From the NCBI RefSeq assembly GCF_947241705.1, contig NC_079265.1:310001-374000 (forward strand): a DNA stretch of 64,000 nucleotides, in the 5' to 3' direction. Each line of letters begins with the position of its first letter. Position 1 is the stretch's first letter. This DNA is from Saccharomyces mikatae IFO 1815 (taxonomy: Eukaryota; Ascomycota; Saccharomycetes; Saccharomycetales; Saccharomycetaceae). A model generated the notes under the pieces. The model was not told the origin of the DNA. It searched no databases and saw only the letters and a list, made by a program, of their open reading frames with translations. Of this stretch, positions 23,098 to 34,258 are shown piece after piece. A program made the translations under genes and the position numbers.

Positions 23098-26000
23098 ATG
23101 GATTCTGCCGATCTATTCGATGTTTTCGAAGAAGCACCAGCTGAACTTCCTGTGGATAGTAAAGCAGAAAACAGTACTACAGACGTAGAAAATAGTCAAG
23201 ATCGTCCTCAGGTTAAGAAACATGACCTTGAAGAAGAAGAAATTAACGGTGAGAAAAAGAAAGTCAAGTCTAACAAGAGCAAAACGGAAGATAAAGCCAA
23301 GAAAGCTGTAGTACCTGTTTTGGCGGATTCCTTCGAGCAAGAAGCCTCTAGAGAAGTGGATGCGTCCAAAGGATTAACAAACTCTGAAACTTTACAAGCC
23401 GAACAAGATGGTAAAGTCAGATTATCACATCAAGTTCGTCATCAGGTCGCGCTACCACCAAACTATGACTATACGCCTATCGCTGAGCATAAGAGAGTCA
23501 ATGAAGCTCGTACTTATCCCTTCACATTAGACCCTTTCCAAGACACTGCAATCTCTTGTATAGATAGGGGTGAATCTGTGTTGGTTTCCGCGCATACTTC
23601 GGCTGGTAAAACAGTTGTGGCTGAATATGCCATTGCACAGTCTTTAAGAAACAAACAGAGAGTCATTTATACCTCTCCCATCAAGGCTTTGTCAAACCAA
23701 AAATATAGGGAGCTGTTAGCCGAATTTGGGGATGTCGGTTTGATGACTGGTGATATTACAATTAATCCGGATGCGGGTTGTTTGGTGATGACTACCGAAA
23801 TTTTGAGAAGTATGTTATATAGAGGCAGCGAGGTAATGAGAGAAGTTGCATGGGTCATTTTCGATGAAGTGCATTACATGAGAGACAAAGAAAGAGGCGT
23901 TGTGTGGGAAGAAACAATTATTTTACTTCCAGATAAGGTCCGTTATGTATTTTTATCTGCTACTATTCCAAATGCAATGGAATTTGCCGAATGGATATGT
24001 AAGATCCATTCTCAACCATGTCATATTGTCTACACCAATTTCCGTCCAACTCCTTTGCAACATTACTTGTTTCCTGCTCATGGAGATGGTATTTATCTGG
24101 TTGTTGATGAAAAAAGTACTTTCAGAGAGGAGAATTTTCAAAAGGCAATGGCATCAATAAGTAATCAAATAGGTGACGATCCAAATTCCACTGACTCGAG
24201 GGGGAAGAAGGGTCAGACCTATAAAGGTGGTTCTGCTAAAGGTGACGCAAAAGGTGATATTTATAAGATTGTAAAAATGATATGGAAAAAAAAATACAAC
24301 CCAGTTATCGTATTTTCATTCAGTAAGCGTGATTGTGAAGAATTAGCGTTGAAAATGTCCAAACTAGATTTCAACTCTGATGATGAAAAGGATGCTTTGA
24401 CAAAGATTTTCAATAATGCTATTGCACTTTTACCGGAGACAGACAGGGAGTTACCACAAATTAAACATATTTTGCCATTATTAAGAAGAGGTATTGGTAT
24501 CCATCATTCTGGTCTACTGCCCATCTTAAAGGAAGTTATTGAAATTTTGTTTCAAGAAGGGTTTTTGAAAGTGCTGTTCGCAACAGAAACTTTTTCTATA
24601 GGATTAAATATGCCTGCTAAAACTGTTGTCTTTACATCTGTGAGAAAGTGGGATGGCCAACAGTTCCGCTGGGTTTCAGGTGGTGAATATATTCAAATGT
24701 CTGGTCGTGCAGGTCGTCGTGGATTAGATGATCGTGGTATCGTTATCATGATGATCGATGAGAAAATGGAACCCCAAGTGGCTAAAGGTATGGTTAAGGG
24801 CCAAGCTGATAGGTTGGATTCGGCTTTCCATTTAGGATATAACATGATTTTGAATTTGATGAGAGTGGAAGGTATTTCTCCTGAATTTATGTTAGAGCAT
24901 TCTTTCTTTCAGTTCCAAAATGTTATTTCAGTGCCAGTCATGGAAAAGAAACTGGCTGAACTAAAAAAGGAGTCTGAAGGTGTTGAAGTCGAGGACGAAG
25001 AAAATGTTAGGGAGTATTATGAGATTGAGCAAGCTATCAAGAGTTACCGCGAAGATGTTCGTCAAGTTATCACACATCCAGCAAACGCTTTAAGTTTTCT
25101 ACAGCCGGGTAGATTAGTTGAAATTTCTGTTAATGGTAAGGACAACTATGGTTGGGGTACTGTTGTTGATTTTGCCAAAAGAATCAACAAACGAAACCCA
25201 ACTGCTGTCTATACGGATCATGAATCCTATATTGTTAATGTGCTCGTTAATACCATGTATGTGGACTCACCTGTCAACTTATTAAAACCCTTCAACCCGA
25301 CCTTTCCAGAAGGAATTCGTCCAGCTGAGGAAGGTGAAAAAAGCATATGTGCCGTCATTCCTATAACCTTAGATTCAATTAAATCAATCGGTAATTTAAG
25401 ATTATACATGCCTAAGGATATCAGAGCCAGCGGCCAGAAAGAAACTGTTGGGAAGTCTTTAAAGGAAGTAAATCGTAGATTCCCTGCCGGTATCCCTATG
25501 CTTGATCCTGTCAAAAACATGAAGATCGAGGACGAAGATTTTTTGAAGCTAATTAAGAAGATCGATGTTTTGACTACAAAGTTATCCTCCAATCCCTTAA
25601 CCAATTCTATGAGGCTAGGTGAAGTATATGGTAAATATTGCAGGAAACATGATTTACAAGAAGAAATGAAACGATTAAGACGCAAAATTTCAGAATCTCA
25701 AGCCGTTATCCAATTAGATGATCTTCGTCGCCGTAAAAGAGTTTTGCGTCGTTTAGGGTTCTGCACTCCTAATGATATTATTGAACTAAAAGGTAGAGTT
25801 GCATGTGAAATCTCCAGTGGTGATGAACTATTACTAACAGAATTGATTTTCAATGGTAATTTCAATGAGTTGAAACCAGAACAAGCTGCTGCATTGTTAT
25901 CATGCTTTGCATTCCAGGAGCGTTGCAAGGAAGCACCTAGATTGAAGCCAGAGCTTGCCGAACCTTTAAAAGCTATGAGAGAAATTGCTGCTAAGATTGC

Positions 26001-26301
26001 TAAGATAATGAAGGATTCCAAAATTGAAGTTGTAGAAAAGGATTACGTTGAAAGTTTCAGACATGAGTTAATGGAAGTAGTATATGAATGGTGTAGGGGA
26101 GCTACGTTTACCCAAATTTGTAAAATGACTGATGTTTACGAAGGTTCGTTAATTAGAATGTTCAAGAGATTAGAAGAATTGGTAAAGGAACTCGTGGACG
26201 TCGCCAATACCATCGGTAACTCCTCCCTCAAGGAAAAAATGGAAGCTGTCTTGAAACTAATTCATAGAGATATCGTTTCTGCCGGATCTTTGTATTTATA
26301 G
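23098..26301 (+). CDS. MTR4: MTR4, exosome-associated DExH RNA helicase (TRAMP complex)
   Basis: Encodes 1067 residues from ATG 23098 ([17 protein letters not shown]); S. cerevisiae Mtr4 is 1073. An acidic/basic disordered N-terminus precedes the Ski2-like core: Walker [15 protein letters not shown] (about 160-173), DEVH box [10 protein letters not shown], motif [12 protein letters not shown], and motif [17 protein letters not shown] (about 535-550). The central arch/KOW insertion (about 600-830) and the C-terminal DSHCT domain (ending [12 protein letters not shown]) follow. Mtr4 unwinds nuclear RNAs and feeds them to the exosome, alone or with Trf4/Air2. It is essential in S. cerevisiae. Confidence 0.97.
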   Translation: MDSADLFDVFEEAPAELPVDSKAENSTTDVENSQDRPQVKKHDLEEEEINGEKKKVKSNKSKTEDKAKKAVVPVLADSFEQEASREVDASKGLTNSETLQAEQDGKVRLSHQVRHQVALPPNYDYTPIAEHKRVNEARTYPFTLDPFQDTAISCIDRGESVLVSAHTSAGKTVVAEYAIAQSLRNKQRVIYTSPIKALSNQKYRELLAEFGDVGLMTGDITINPDAGCLVMTTEILRSMLYRGSEVMREVAWVIFDEVHYMRDKERGVVWEETIILLPDKVRYVFLSATIPNAMEFAEWICKIHSQPCHIVYTNFRPTPLQHYLFPAHGDGIYLVVDEKSTFREENFQKAMASISNQIGDDPNSTDSRGKKGQTYKGGSAKGDAKGDIYKIVKMIWKKKYNPVIVFSFSKRDCEELALKMSKLDFNSDDEKDALTKIFNNAIALLPETDRELPQIKHILPLLRRGIGIHHSGLLPILKEVIEILFQEGFLKVLFATETFSIGLNMPAKTVVFTSVRKWDGQQFRWVSGGEYIQMSGRAGRRGLDDRGIVIMMIDEKMEPQVAKGMVKGQADRLDSAFHLGYNMILNLMRVEGISPEFMLEHSFFQFQNVISVPVMEKKLAELKKESEGVEVEDEENVREYYEIEQAIKSYREDVRQVITHPANALSFLQPGRLVEISVNGKDNYGWGTVVDFAKRINKRNPTAVYTDHESYIVNVLVNTMYVDSPVNLLKPFNPTFPEGIRPAEEGEKSICAVIPITLDSIKSIGNLRLYMPKDIRASGQKETVGKSLKEVNRRFPAGIPMLDPVKNMKIEDEDFLKLIKKIDVLTTKLSSNPLTNSMRLGEVYGKYCRKHDLQEEMKRLRRKISESQAVIQLDDLRRRKRVLRRLGFCTPNDIIELKGRVACEISSGDELLLTELIFNGNFNELKPEQAAALLSCFAFQERCKEAPRLKPELAEPLKAMREIAAKIAKIMKDSKIEVVEKDYVESFRHELMEVVYEWCRGATFTQICKMTDVYEGSLIRMFKRLEELVKELVDVANTIGNSSLKEKMEAVLKLIHRDIVSAGSLYL

Positions 26302-26551
26302 TTATCATGCACGATTTTGTATTTTATTTTATTTCCATTTGGCATATTTTTATACTTAAATAGATTCTCTCTAACGTTTGTTATTAGACGTATTTACTTT
26401 TCCAATACACTATTGATATGAAACTATTGGTACACCCACACACTAAAAAAGTGCTATGTTGAATATAGACAATAGCAAATGTTTCAAACTCATAAGCAAT
26501 AGAGATCAAAACACCATTAAAACCAATCGAACATCACCGTATTTCATTTAG

Positions 26552-27901
26552 ATGAAAGTAGAATTACCAACATCTAGATTGCCGTCTTTGTATAATGATT
26601 TCAGACCATTGGAACAGTTAAACCCCGATGGTTACGAAGCAAATATTAGTACTTGGAGGGACTACTTACTGGAAAGATATATCAACAAATCTACCAAAAT
26701 CACATTTACTATAGGGAAAACTTTTTTACAAGAGTTGAATCATGAGGTTTATGGCGTACCGAAAAGCATCGATATAGCAATTGACGTTCTCGTCAACGAA
26801 GGAAACTTGATACCTCTAGAGTTATTCAACCTCGGTGGAATGGACATTGATAACACGAAACGCGGATTTTGGAAGTGGATTAGAAGTTGGAAGGGATATA
26901 ATAATTCATATAAGAGCAGAAAGGATGAAACAAGTTTTTACTTGAAGGAAGATGAGTTTATAATCAGGGCAAATTTGAACAAAGATTATCAAAGGTTTTA
27001 TGAAATATTGAAGAGAAGTATTCTTACAGAAGCTTCATCTATTACTGATTTAGTATTTACGAAGAATGAGTTTTTAACTGCAGAGAATCTGGGAACATTT
27101 TTCACAGTTTATGACGAAGAAGCAAAAAACGTATTTCTGTACTTTTTAGAAAAGTACAAGCATATTATAGTTTCGAAGGGCAATGTCATCAAAATAATCG
27201 CACCTGAAGTGGAAGATGTTGTTAGCAAGTTCTCGAAAGACATCACAGAAAATGATCTTCGAATCGCAAGTGTCAAGGCGGGTATATTTAACATCAACAA
27301 ACAAATTACAAAACTAAGAAAAGAAATTAACAAATCTAATATCAATTTAAGAGATCCAGAGTTTAGTGAATTACCAAAGAGAATAATGATTGAATATAAA
27401 CAAGCCAGATTATTATCTGAGAAGCACTTATCCAGACTACTGAAATTTCAAAATAACCTTGTTCAAGTAAGGACTCAAATAGACACCAGTGCTACCAATG
27501 CAGTTTTGGTACAAACCCTGAATGAGTCCAACGCAGTGATTAAATCAATTAATGGGTATATTGGGTCCACTGAAAAGGTGGAAAATTTATTAGATGAGAT
27601 TAAAGAAGGATATGACCGCACTGAAGAGGTCAATGATCTGTTAATCAGTTATGATAGGAGTAAAGATGAAGAAACCGAAGAAGAGATTGAAAGAGAACTT
27701 GAAAGATTGGAACTTGATGAGAAAAATAAGATTAGAGGAACAAATCAAAATCAAAATCGGAATGAGCCAACAAAAAGCGACGCCAAGGATCTGCTGAAAG
27801 AATTAAGAAATTTGAGAATAGATACAAATGAACCTATGCAAAACAATACAGATCAAGAAAGTTGGGCAAAAGAAGAGATGGTGGAGGAACAACCACTTTG
27901 A
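26552..27901 (+). CDS. CHM7: CHM7, ESCRT-III-like nuclear envelope surveillance protein
   Basis: Encodes 449 residues from ATG 26552 (MKVELPTSRLPSLYND), the size of S. cerevisiae Chm7 (450). The N-terminal ~200 residues should form the winged-helix membrane-binding region. From about residue 230 the sequence is a charged helical ESCRT-III core (KAGIFNINKQITKLRKEINK). The acidic helix EEEIERELERLELDEK near residue 375 resembles a MIT-interacting motif. Chm7 binds inner nuclear membrane Heh1/Heh2 and recruits Snf7 to seal or inspect nuclear pores, a functional link to the nucleoporin genes here. UBX6 converges on it from the right. Confidence 0.93.
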   Translation: MKVELPTSRLPSLYNDFRPLEQLNPDGYEANISTWRDYLLERYINKSTKITFTIGKTFLQELNHEVYGVPKSIDIAIDVLVNEGNLIPLELFNLGGMDIDNTKRGFWKWIRSWKGYNNSYKSRKDETSFYLKEDEFIIRANLNKDYQRFYEILKRSILTEASSITDLVFTKNEFLTAENLGTFFTVYDEEAKNVFLYFLEKYKHIIVSKGNVIKIIAPEVEDVVSKFSKDITENDLRIASVKAGIFNINKQITKLRKEINKSNINLRDPEFSELPKRIMIEYKQARLLSEKHLSRLLKFQNNLVQVRTQIDTSATNAVLVQTLNESNAVIKSINGYIGSTEKVENLLDEIKEGYDRTEEVNDLLISYDRSKDEETEEEIERELERLELDEKNKIRGTNQNQNRNEPTKSDAKDLLKELRNLRIDTNEPMQNNTDQESWAKEEMVEEQPL

Positions 27902-27950
27902 AGAACTGACTGATTGAACAATTAGAGAAATCAACAAGTATAAGTAAGTG

Positions 27951-27988
27951 AATAAATAAATAAATAAATAAACATATAAATAAATAAA
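27951..27988. repeat. (TAAA)n microsatellite
   Basis: Short imperfect tetranucleotide repeat AATAAATAAATAAATAAATAA with one interruption (CATA), lying between the converging genes CHM7 and UBX6. Confidence 0.85.
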
Positions 27989-28060
27989 ATACGAATATTT
28001 CAATGAAAACGGGAGAATGAGAAAATGTGTGAAATAACCTGGTAAAGAATAAAATTGGAT

Positions 28061-29302
28061 TTAATTGTTACCGCTATTATTATTATTATTGTTGTTATTA
28101 TTGTTATTATTATTATTTGAGTAACCCAATGTACGAACTTTGGTATTAGATGCAGAATTATTGGAAGATAAATTTAACTCAGATACGTTTTGCCGCAACT
28201 GAGAAGTGCCATTTGAAGGGTACATTTTTGGGGTGGTATAAGCAGAAGAGGTCTTTGATTCACCTCCTCCCCCTCCATCCGATACCATATCTAGGCTAGA
28301 TAGTTTCTGTAAAGTGTAACTTGCCCTGTTTGACAGGTTCGTACCCAACCTTTGATAACCAAGATGAGAGGAAGAGGAATCCGCTTCTGGTTCCTTTACC
28401 CAAAAAGATGTCAATCCCCAGTAAACCCTATGTAAAAGAGAAGACTGCTCAATGTCATCGAATTTTTTGCTATTGATTTCCAGCGGTTCCAGGATAAGAG
28501 TAGACCTGGGCAACAGATCCAGCTCTTGCAAGCTTTTCATTTCGTCATTTTGTGTTAGAGTCACCCTTGGTACATTCCTGTGGAAAAGGTAGGGAGTTCC
28601 GTCGTCGTAGCAATTATAGTCCAGCCACATTCTTACTTTGTGTAGCTTCGTCTGAGGAGGAAATGTGTTCGAAATTGTGTATCCATTGGGTAGTTTCAAT
28701 TGTAGAGTACAATTATTCTGCGCGAGAAACCCTTTTTGGCTCTTGTAGCTAACATTATCGGTAACAGTTGATTGCTTCCATTTATATATTTTTCTCTGAG
28801 AGTCGCTAGTATTCTGAAACGCGTATTTCCTCTCTAATTTGTCATTCTGAATCATTATCTTCACTCTTTGATAATCTTCGTTACCCTTGCAAAATAACTT
28901 TCTCTTAGTTGTTTGACCCTTGAATACTGACTGCAGTCCATTACTGAAGGTTTCCCAAGGATCCTGCTCCCGAGAAAGCCCATTACCTTGAATGGAACAC
29001 TCAAGTAGACCGTTCTGTAGTATATTTATACTTGGTGCCGATGATGAGGGGAAAATGCTCTTGAAAAGTAGGCACTCTTTAGTGTTGTTTACCAACTTTA
29101 TCCACATTATATCTTTGCGCTCCTCGCTGCTAAGATTTCCTGGTCTGAACCACTGCTGGAGCCAACAGTTGTCTCCAGCTGCTGAGCAAATGTAAACGAC
29201 AATAACCTGCTCACTTGTATTGAAGTGACCGTGGGCTACTCGCTCTTGGAAGAGAGTGTCTATGTTTGGCATCTCGTAAATTTTTGTCACCTTTATTGTC
29301 AT
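28061..29302 (-). CDS. UBX6: UBX6, UBX-domain cofactor of Cdc48
   Basis: Encodes 413 residues from ATG 29302 ([15 protein letters not shown]); S. cerevisiae Ubx6 is 396. The N-terminal 110 residues ([20 protein letters not shown]) contain a WLQ-W pattern seen in thioredoxin-like UAS-type domains. The UBX ubiquitin-like fold lies at about 198-280, starting [19 protein letters not shown] and including [14 protein letters not shown]. The C-terminus ends in a run of Asn (encoded near 28070-28115), which accounts for much of the extra length. Ubx proteins recruit the Cdc48/p97 ATPase to substrates. UBX7 is a known paralogue. Confidence 0.92.
   Translation of the reverse strand: MTIKVTKIYEMPNIDTLFQERVAHGHFNTSEQVIVVYICSAAGDNCWLQQWFRPGNLSSEERKDIMWIKLVNNTKECLLFKSIFPSSSAPSINILQNGLLECSIQGNGLSREQDPWETFSNGLQSVFKGQTTKRKLFCKGNEDYQRVKIMIQNDKLERKYAFQNTSDSQRKIYKWKQSTVTDNVSYKSQKGFLAQNNCTLQLKLPNGYTISNTFPPQTKLHKVRMWLDYNCYDDGTPYLFHRNVPRVTLTQNDEMKSLQELDLLPRSTLILEPLEINSKKFDDIEQSSLLHRVYWGLTSFWVKEPEADSSSSHLGYQRLGTNLSNRASYTLQKLSSLDMVSDGGGGGESKTSSAYTTPKMYPSNGTSQLRQNVSELNLSSNNSASNTKVRTLGYSNNNNNNNNNNNNNNSGNN
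28070..28116. repeat. Trinucleotide (ATT/GTT)n tract coding for poly-Asn in UBX6
   Basis: On the plus strand a TTATTATTATTGTTGTTATT pattern runs through the UBX6 3' end. In the minus-strand gene it encodes about 14 consecutive Asn residues just before the C-terminal SGNN. Such tracts vary in length by slippage. Confidence 0.9.
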
Positions 29303-29762
29303 AAAACTAAAAATTCCAATCCTCTTCTTACGTTGAGGTCGATAGTTCTTTTACACACTTTAATATATATGTATAGATACACTCTACGCAACGATTGGTG
29401 AATCTTAGAAAATTGATTATTCTCTTGAAGAAAGTCCCTCTCTGACGTTGACGCGCTAGAGGTAAATCCACTAATATTCCTCCTGGAGCTTCGTTAACTC
29501 CGAAAAGAATAGCATGTGCAAGACGGTATTACCAAAAGAAGCAATCAAGAAAAGAACGAATACATCCAAAACGGGGGTACAGGATGTATGAGGTGGATGG
29601 TACCACTTTAATAGCTCCAAGAATTCTAAAAATGCGAAGGACCGAATAAAATACGTGGCTCCGCTACGATTAGTGCCGCAAATGGTCAAAACCGCTTCAC
29701 AATGACCTCACCCCTCCGTTCTTCTCCAAATTCAAGCATATTACTAATACAGTTTCCGTTTC
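29303..29762. other. UBX6 promoter and SNR60 3' flank
   Basis: About 460 bases between UBX6 and the snoRNA. No convincing gene; short frames here lack support. Confidence 0.5.
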
Positions 29763-29878
29763 TTTTGTTGTATTCAGATAGGAGCGAAAGACTAATTTCG
29801 ATGGAAATTTTTATCTTCATTTCGATAGTATGTTCAATCAGTTGAACTATGCATCTTTGGTTATCATCATCAACAAAA
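29763..29878 (-). ncRNA. SNR60: SNR60, C/D-box snoRNA guiding 2'-O-methylation of 25S rRNA
   Basis: On the minus strand a box C ATGATGA (29870-29864), a box D CTGA (29777-29774), an internal D' CTGA (29841-29838) and a C'-like ATGAAGA are in order. A terminal stem pairs TTTTGTT (29878-29872) with AACAAAA (29769-29763). Upstream of D, 19 bases are complementary to 25S rRNA around AUAGGGGCGAAAGACUAAU, with one G-U pair. Upstream of D', ten bases are complementary to UGAACUAUGC of 25S. By the D+5 rule the two targets are 91 nt apart when I count along the 25S sequence from memory, exactly the spacing of Am817 and Gm908, the known snR60 sites. The place between UBX6 and RTT101 fits. Exact ends are estimates. 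Confidence 0.93.
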
Positions 29879-30214
29879 TTTAAACGAAAGGCTATCCTGT
29901 CGAGAAGGAAAACAAGAGATGTTTTAAAAGATATATAGCCGCCTTGTTGCACTGATACAACGCCTGTTGTATGCGAGGCTTGTGGTAGGCTAATTACAGT
30001 TAGGGTTTGCACTGACTTTCTTTGTTCTTGTCCAAAAATTGGAAAATATTAGAGCACAAGAGAGGTTTCTTTGCTTGATGTTTTTTATATAGTAGAGAAA
30101 GCGATAAAGCTCGAAAAAAAATAGACGAAAATGCTTTTCGGAAAAAAAAAGTTAGGGCTGGTGAGGAATATAAACTTGCTTAGTAGTTAGGATCTATATA
30201 AGATGGAACTAGTG
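29879..30214. other. RTT101 3' flank and SNR60 promoter
   Basis: About 330 AT-rich bases with A-rich runs near 30113-30150. It should contain the RNA polymerase II promoter of the snoRNA. No other element is seen. Confidence 0.5.
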
Positions 30215-32743
30215 TCAATATTTGTAAGTATCCGTAGATTCGTCTTTGGTTATGAATTTGTCTCGCAACAATTCTGCCAAGGCATCTTTGAATTCACCAA
30301 CACTGAAGCCTTTTATTTGCCGCTTCACTGTCTCGAATAGATGGTCGTAACTGAGTCCATCTCTCTCACTCTTGATGGATCTGGTTATGCATGCCCTTAA
30401 TAGTTCTTGAGTCCACTGATAATTACTTCCTTCGTGGTGTGCAGAGCTACTTCTTGAATCGCCCGTATTGCTGCTTTGCATAGAGGTGTTTCTCGGTAGC
30501 ACCACACGTAGTTTCCCATTTTTTACTTTTTTCAAATCAGGTTTAAAGTTCTCGTTAATACAGTATGTGTTGTTGTTGTCTTTTATTAAAATTTTGTAGT
30601 TTAAAAATGATTTTAATATTGGTAACAAGTCCTTGTGTGCGAGATTTGTTCGCTCTGCTATGACCTGTAACGTCAAATGATCACATTCGTTAAATAGAAT
30701 CAGCACGCACGTTTGGAAAAGAGTTAATTCGAATGTCAGACTGCATCCATCAGGTATAACATAGGTTGATTCCACCTCACAGTGATGCAAGTTCCACATC
30801 GGACATAGCTCTTTCATGGAAGTATCTGAGTTTTCGACCTTATTTTTATGATAGTTACAGAGAAACTTGTTCCACGCATCATCCATTTCTTGAGGTAGGA
30901 TGAAATTGTTCTTTAGTTCGTTATTAGGTTGCTGAAACCCCTTTGGAATTCTTTCTCTATCAAAAATCAGTGGGAAAAATAAATTATTGTTGTTTTCATT
31001 ATACTCTTTACCAAACTTAACAGCAGCTTCAATATTCTCATAAAAAGATAAGAATGATGCATATTTGATCCTTAAATCCGCCATAACCTCCGTCACTTGA
31101 AAAAATTGCGATTTGTAGGGTTGATATTGATCTCGATACTGAATTTCATCTTCTCGTGAGACATTTGTAACAATTCTTTCTTTGAAGAGTTCTATCAGAC
31201 CATCTTTGTAAACTGGCAATATATCCTTAATGAAAGGGGAGTTCTGATCGCTCTGCAAGATTGTTTTTCTGAAGATTGATCTTTCAAAGAAATTGGGAAA
31301 TGTGGGGAGATTGACAAACTTCAATCTTAATATGGGAAGATTATCGTTGAGATACTTCATTTTCATATCTCTGGAATAGTCAGATTTTTTTATTTTCATT
31401 TTTTTAACAAGCTTGAATAAGCACGATTCAAAATACTTGACGTATTGTTCTATCGCTTTACTAGTGCTTCCGAGCAAATCGCATAAATGGTATTCAATGG
31501 AATCAGAGTATATTTTAAGGTGATCTATGTTAGCTAGTTGAATCACCTCATCAAATAATTTTTCCGTATCATGGTTAAACCCGTATGCCGCTCTTAACTT
31601 CTCCGAAATAGCCTCATCACAAAATTCCTTAAATAATTCCAGCATATTTCTCGCTTCGAAAGCATTTTTAAACATTGATAAACTGAAAAAAGTCTCTGTT
31701 TTGATATACCGTTGTTTATCTTCATCATATGTGTTTTTTGCAATTTCTATGTACTCGCTGATTGACTTTTTATTCAACAGTAAATGGTTTATGAATAAAT
31801 CATTTGCGTCACTGACCCAATCAGGAAAAAATAACGATGCTAGTAATGCATTCCTCGTTAGTAGCATTTTGAAATTCTTGAAAGTTTCCAGTCTTGGTTC
31901 TAAATTTGATTCCTCATTAGAATAGTTCTTGAGAGTTTTCATATAAAAATCTTTGGGACTCATATTGTCCACAGAAAAATTACAGTTAGACATGATACGC
32001 AGCATAGGAACTTCTTTTTCTAACATTACGTTGGTTATTGGAAACATATGGATATAATGATGAACAGAAGCGGTCACAAGGGCCGTAAATTCTTTTTTGA
32101 GATAAGAGTTAATACAGTCAAAAAGTTTGAAATCATAGTATTCAAACACAGTTAAGTCTTCAAATCCGAGTTCTTTTCTTATCATAGGATAATTCACAGG
32201 CACATATGATATAATAGGACCAAGAGCGCCCATTGCATACCTAAATCGGTTATAAAACGAGGTCCAATGCTTAGATATAATCTCGAAAGAATAATCACAT
32301 TTCGTCAAAAAGTCAAGAACATGCGAATTAACAATCAACTTTGTCAGTTCGTCACAAAATTCCTGAAAGCTGAGTACGATTTGATGTTGATGTAAAAGTT
32401 GAAATTTCTTTTGCTTCTCATCATTTCCATTTAGTCCTAAATTAAAAGAAATATATGTTTTCCTTTGCGTTAATTCACGGCAATTATTTAACATCCTCGG
32501 CATTATCCTTCGAAATGTAGCGACCTTTTCATTATCACATTCCAACTCTTTTATGTCAGTTACGCTTATAGTTTCGCTTAAAGTGAAATTAAAGAACTCA
32601 TGCAGCTCAGCGATCATTTTTTGGTACTTGGGGTTTTTCTCATTGTTAAATAGATGGTACAGACTCGAAGTGCTAATTGTATTTGCTTCTCTAATTGGAG
32701 ATTCATGGTATGATCCCCTCTTGGAAGCGCTCTCATGCATCAT
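30215..32743 (-). CDS. RTT101: RTT101, cullin scaffold of an E3 ubiquitin ligase
   Basis: From ATG 32743 (MMHESASKRGSYHES) the protein has 842 residues, the S. cerevisiae length as I recall it; the frame runs four codons further only to a TTG. Long helical cullin repeats are followed by the cullin homology domain and a C-terminal winged helix containing the conserved neddylation region ACITRSIKSERDGLSYDHL, where Rub1 attaches. Rtt101 assembles with Mms1, Mms22 and Crt10 to ubiquitylate targets including histone H3 and supports fork progression through damaged DNA. It is divergent from AIM22. Confidence 0.95.
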   Translation of the reverse strand: MMHESASKRGSYHESPIREANTISTSSLYHLFNNEKNPKYQKMIAELHEFFNFTLSETISVTDIKELECDNEKVATFRRIMPRMLNNCRELTQRKTYISFNLGLNGNDEKQKKFQLLHQHQIVLSFQEFCDELTKLIVNSHVLDFLTKCDYSFEIISKHWTSFYNRFRYAMGALGPIISYVPVNYPMIRKELGFEDLTVFEYYDFKLFDCINSYLKKEFTALVTASVHHYIHMFPITNVMLEKEVPMLRIMSNCNFSVDNMSPKDFYMKTLKNYSNEESNLEPRLETFKNFKMLLTRNALLASLFFPDWVSDANDLFINHLLLNKKSISEYIEIAKNTYDEDKQRYIKTETFFSLSMFKNAFEARNMLELFKEFCDEAISEKLRAAYGFNHDTEKLFDEVIQLANIDHLKIYSDSIEYHLCDLLGSTSKAIEQYVKYFESCLFKLVKKMKIKKSDYSRDMKMKYLNDNLPILRLKFVNLPTFPNFFERSIFRKTILQSDQNSPFIKDILPVYKDGLIELFKERIVTNVSREDEIQYRDQYQPYKSQFFQVTEVMADLRIKYASFLSFYENIEAAVKFGKEYNENNNNLFFPLIFDRERIPKGFQQPNNELKNNFILPQEMDDAWNKFLCNYHKNKVENSDTSMKELCPMWNLHHCEVESTYVIPDGCSLTFELTLFQTCVLILFNECDHLTLQVIAERTNLAHKDLLPILKSFLNYKILIKDNNNTYCINENFKPDLKKVKNGKLRVVLPRNTSMQSSNTGDSRSSSAHHEGSNYQWTQELLRACITRSIKSERDGLSYDHLFETVKRQIKGFSVGEFKDALAELLRDKFITKDESTDTYKY

Positions 32744-33028
32744 TGATCTCGTCAATCCCGTGAGAGAGCTTAAATCAGTAAGGAATGATCTACGAGCTTA
32801 AGTATCTCAAGTTATATTAACTGATCTCTGACGCGAAGATAACAATCGAGTTCATTTTTACTCTTCTTATTAACATCATTGTGCACAGGAAAGTGATGCG
32901 GTCCTCGCTTTGTTATCCTTGATGAGGAATATCGAACATCTAGAAATTTCCGAACACACATATATACGGTTTTTTATGCAAGTAAAGAGAATAAAAAAAT
33001 AGACCGTATTTTTGTTCATGCTAACAGT
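32744..33028. promoter_or_regulatory. Divergent RTT101/AIM22 promoter region
   Basis: 285 bases between the two divergent start codons. A TATATACGG stretch near 32960-32968 may be a TATA box for AIM22. No gene is seen. Confidence 0.5.
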
Positions 33029-34258
33029 ATGTCTTTGATGCTTAGTAATTGGGTGTTCATCCCTCGATATATGGGGCAGAGTAACCTCGTATATCGTACC
33101 AGTTTGTTTCACACGTGTACACGATGGGCGAGAGACGAAGGTGATAAATATCATGATATAAACTCAATGTATGAAAATATGTTTACGGCTCCAAAAAAAG
33201 ACTTTTCAATTCCACAGGATGAAGGAAAATCTGCTACTACAAAAAAGACTGGCACCTCTTTACAGGAAGATATAAATGATTTTAATAAAGATCTGCACAA
33301 CTTTTATAATATAGGTTTTAGCAGACAGGTTATATCTGCTTCACAATTGGAAGATGTAGTTAAGTCAAAAGGAAGATTTATTATAAAAAGTTTGTCCACA
33401 AGTCCCTATTTCAATTTGGCGCTTGAAAATTATATCTTCAAGAATACACCTAGGGTTAAGAAAGGCTTCGATAATTGCAGACTGTTATTTTACATCAACG
33501 ATAAATGTGCAGTCATTGGTAAAAACCAAAATCTGTGGCAAGAAGTGGATCATATTAAGCTGAAAAATAACAACTTTGAACTACTTAGAAGATTCTCGGG
33601 AGGTGGCACGGTGCTGCATGACTTAGGGAATGTTAATTATTCGTATTTAACATCAAGAGAAAATTTTGAGACAAAGTTTTTCAATAAAATGATAATTAAG
33701 TGGTTGAATTCGTTCAAGCCTGAACTAGGGTTAGAGTTGAATGATAGAGGAGATATTATTCAAAATGGTTTCAAGATTAGTGGTAGTGCTTATAAAATTG
33801 CAGGAGGTAAAGCATACCACCATGCAACAATGTTGCTAAACGCTGATTTGGAAAATTTCGATGGTCTATTAGAACCATCGTTACCAGGAAATATGGAATG
33901 GGAATCAAGTGGTGTTCATAGTGTAAAATCTAAAATAAAGAACGTCGGTGTTATTACTCCTGGACAGTTCATTAGTTTAGTATCCGAACGCTTTCAAAAA
34001 ACCTTTAAAGTTGACGATAACATACCTGTATATATTTGTGACGAATTTAAATCTATGAATCATGAGATCGAGAATGCTATGCATACCTTACAGAGCAATA
34101 AATGGAAATATCTCTCCGGACCTAAATTTTCAGTGCGTATTAGAGAAAAAGATTTGAAAATTAAAGTCGAGAAGGGGATGATTTATGATTGTAATAGAAG
34201 TGAATTAATCGGTCTGGAATTTAAAGGCTTTTTGGAGAATATTGATAGTTACACATAG
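33029..34258 (+). CDS. AIM22: AIM22, mitochondrial lipoate-protein ligase-like protein
   Basis: Encodes 409 residues from ATG 33029 (MSLMLSNWVFIPRYMGQ), the S. cerevisiae size. The N-terminus is basic and hydroxylated, as for a mitochondrial presequence. The LplA/LipB fold is shown by RRFSGGGTVLHDLGN (from residue 187), the substrate-binding family motif, and by KISGSAYKIAGGKAYHHATML, which carries the conserved Lys. The protein is needed to lipoylate pyruvate and 2-oxoglutarate dehydrogenases and the glycine cleavage H protein (Gcv3). It is the last gene collinear with S. cerevisiae before the tRNA/LTR region and the inverted block. Confidence 0.95.
   Translation: MSLMLSNWVFIPRYMGQSNLVYRTSLFHTCTRWARDEGDKYHDINSMYENMFTAPKKDFSIPQDEGKSATTKKTGTSLQEDINDFNKDLHNFYNIGFSRQVISASQLEDVVKSKGRFIIKSLSTSPYFNLALENYIFKNTPRVKKGFDNCRLLFYINDKCAVIGKNQNLWQEVDHIKLKNNNFELLRRFSGGGTVLHDLGNVNYSYLTSRENFETKFFNKMIIKWLNSFKPELGLELNDRGDIIQNGFKISGSAYKIAGGKAYHHATMLLNADLENFDGLLEPSLPGNMEWESSGVHSVKSKIKNVGVITPGQFISLVSERFQKTFKVDDNIPVYICDEFKSMNHEIENAMHTLQSNKWKYLSGPKFSVRIREKDLKIKVEKGMIYDCNRSELIGLEFKGFLENIDSYT

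Noticed and set aside
29686-29820. 44-codon minus-strand ORF (length like YJL047C-A)
   Set aside because: Its 5' part overlaps the SNR60 snoRNA, whose conservation explains the frame; no coding evidence of its own.
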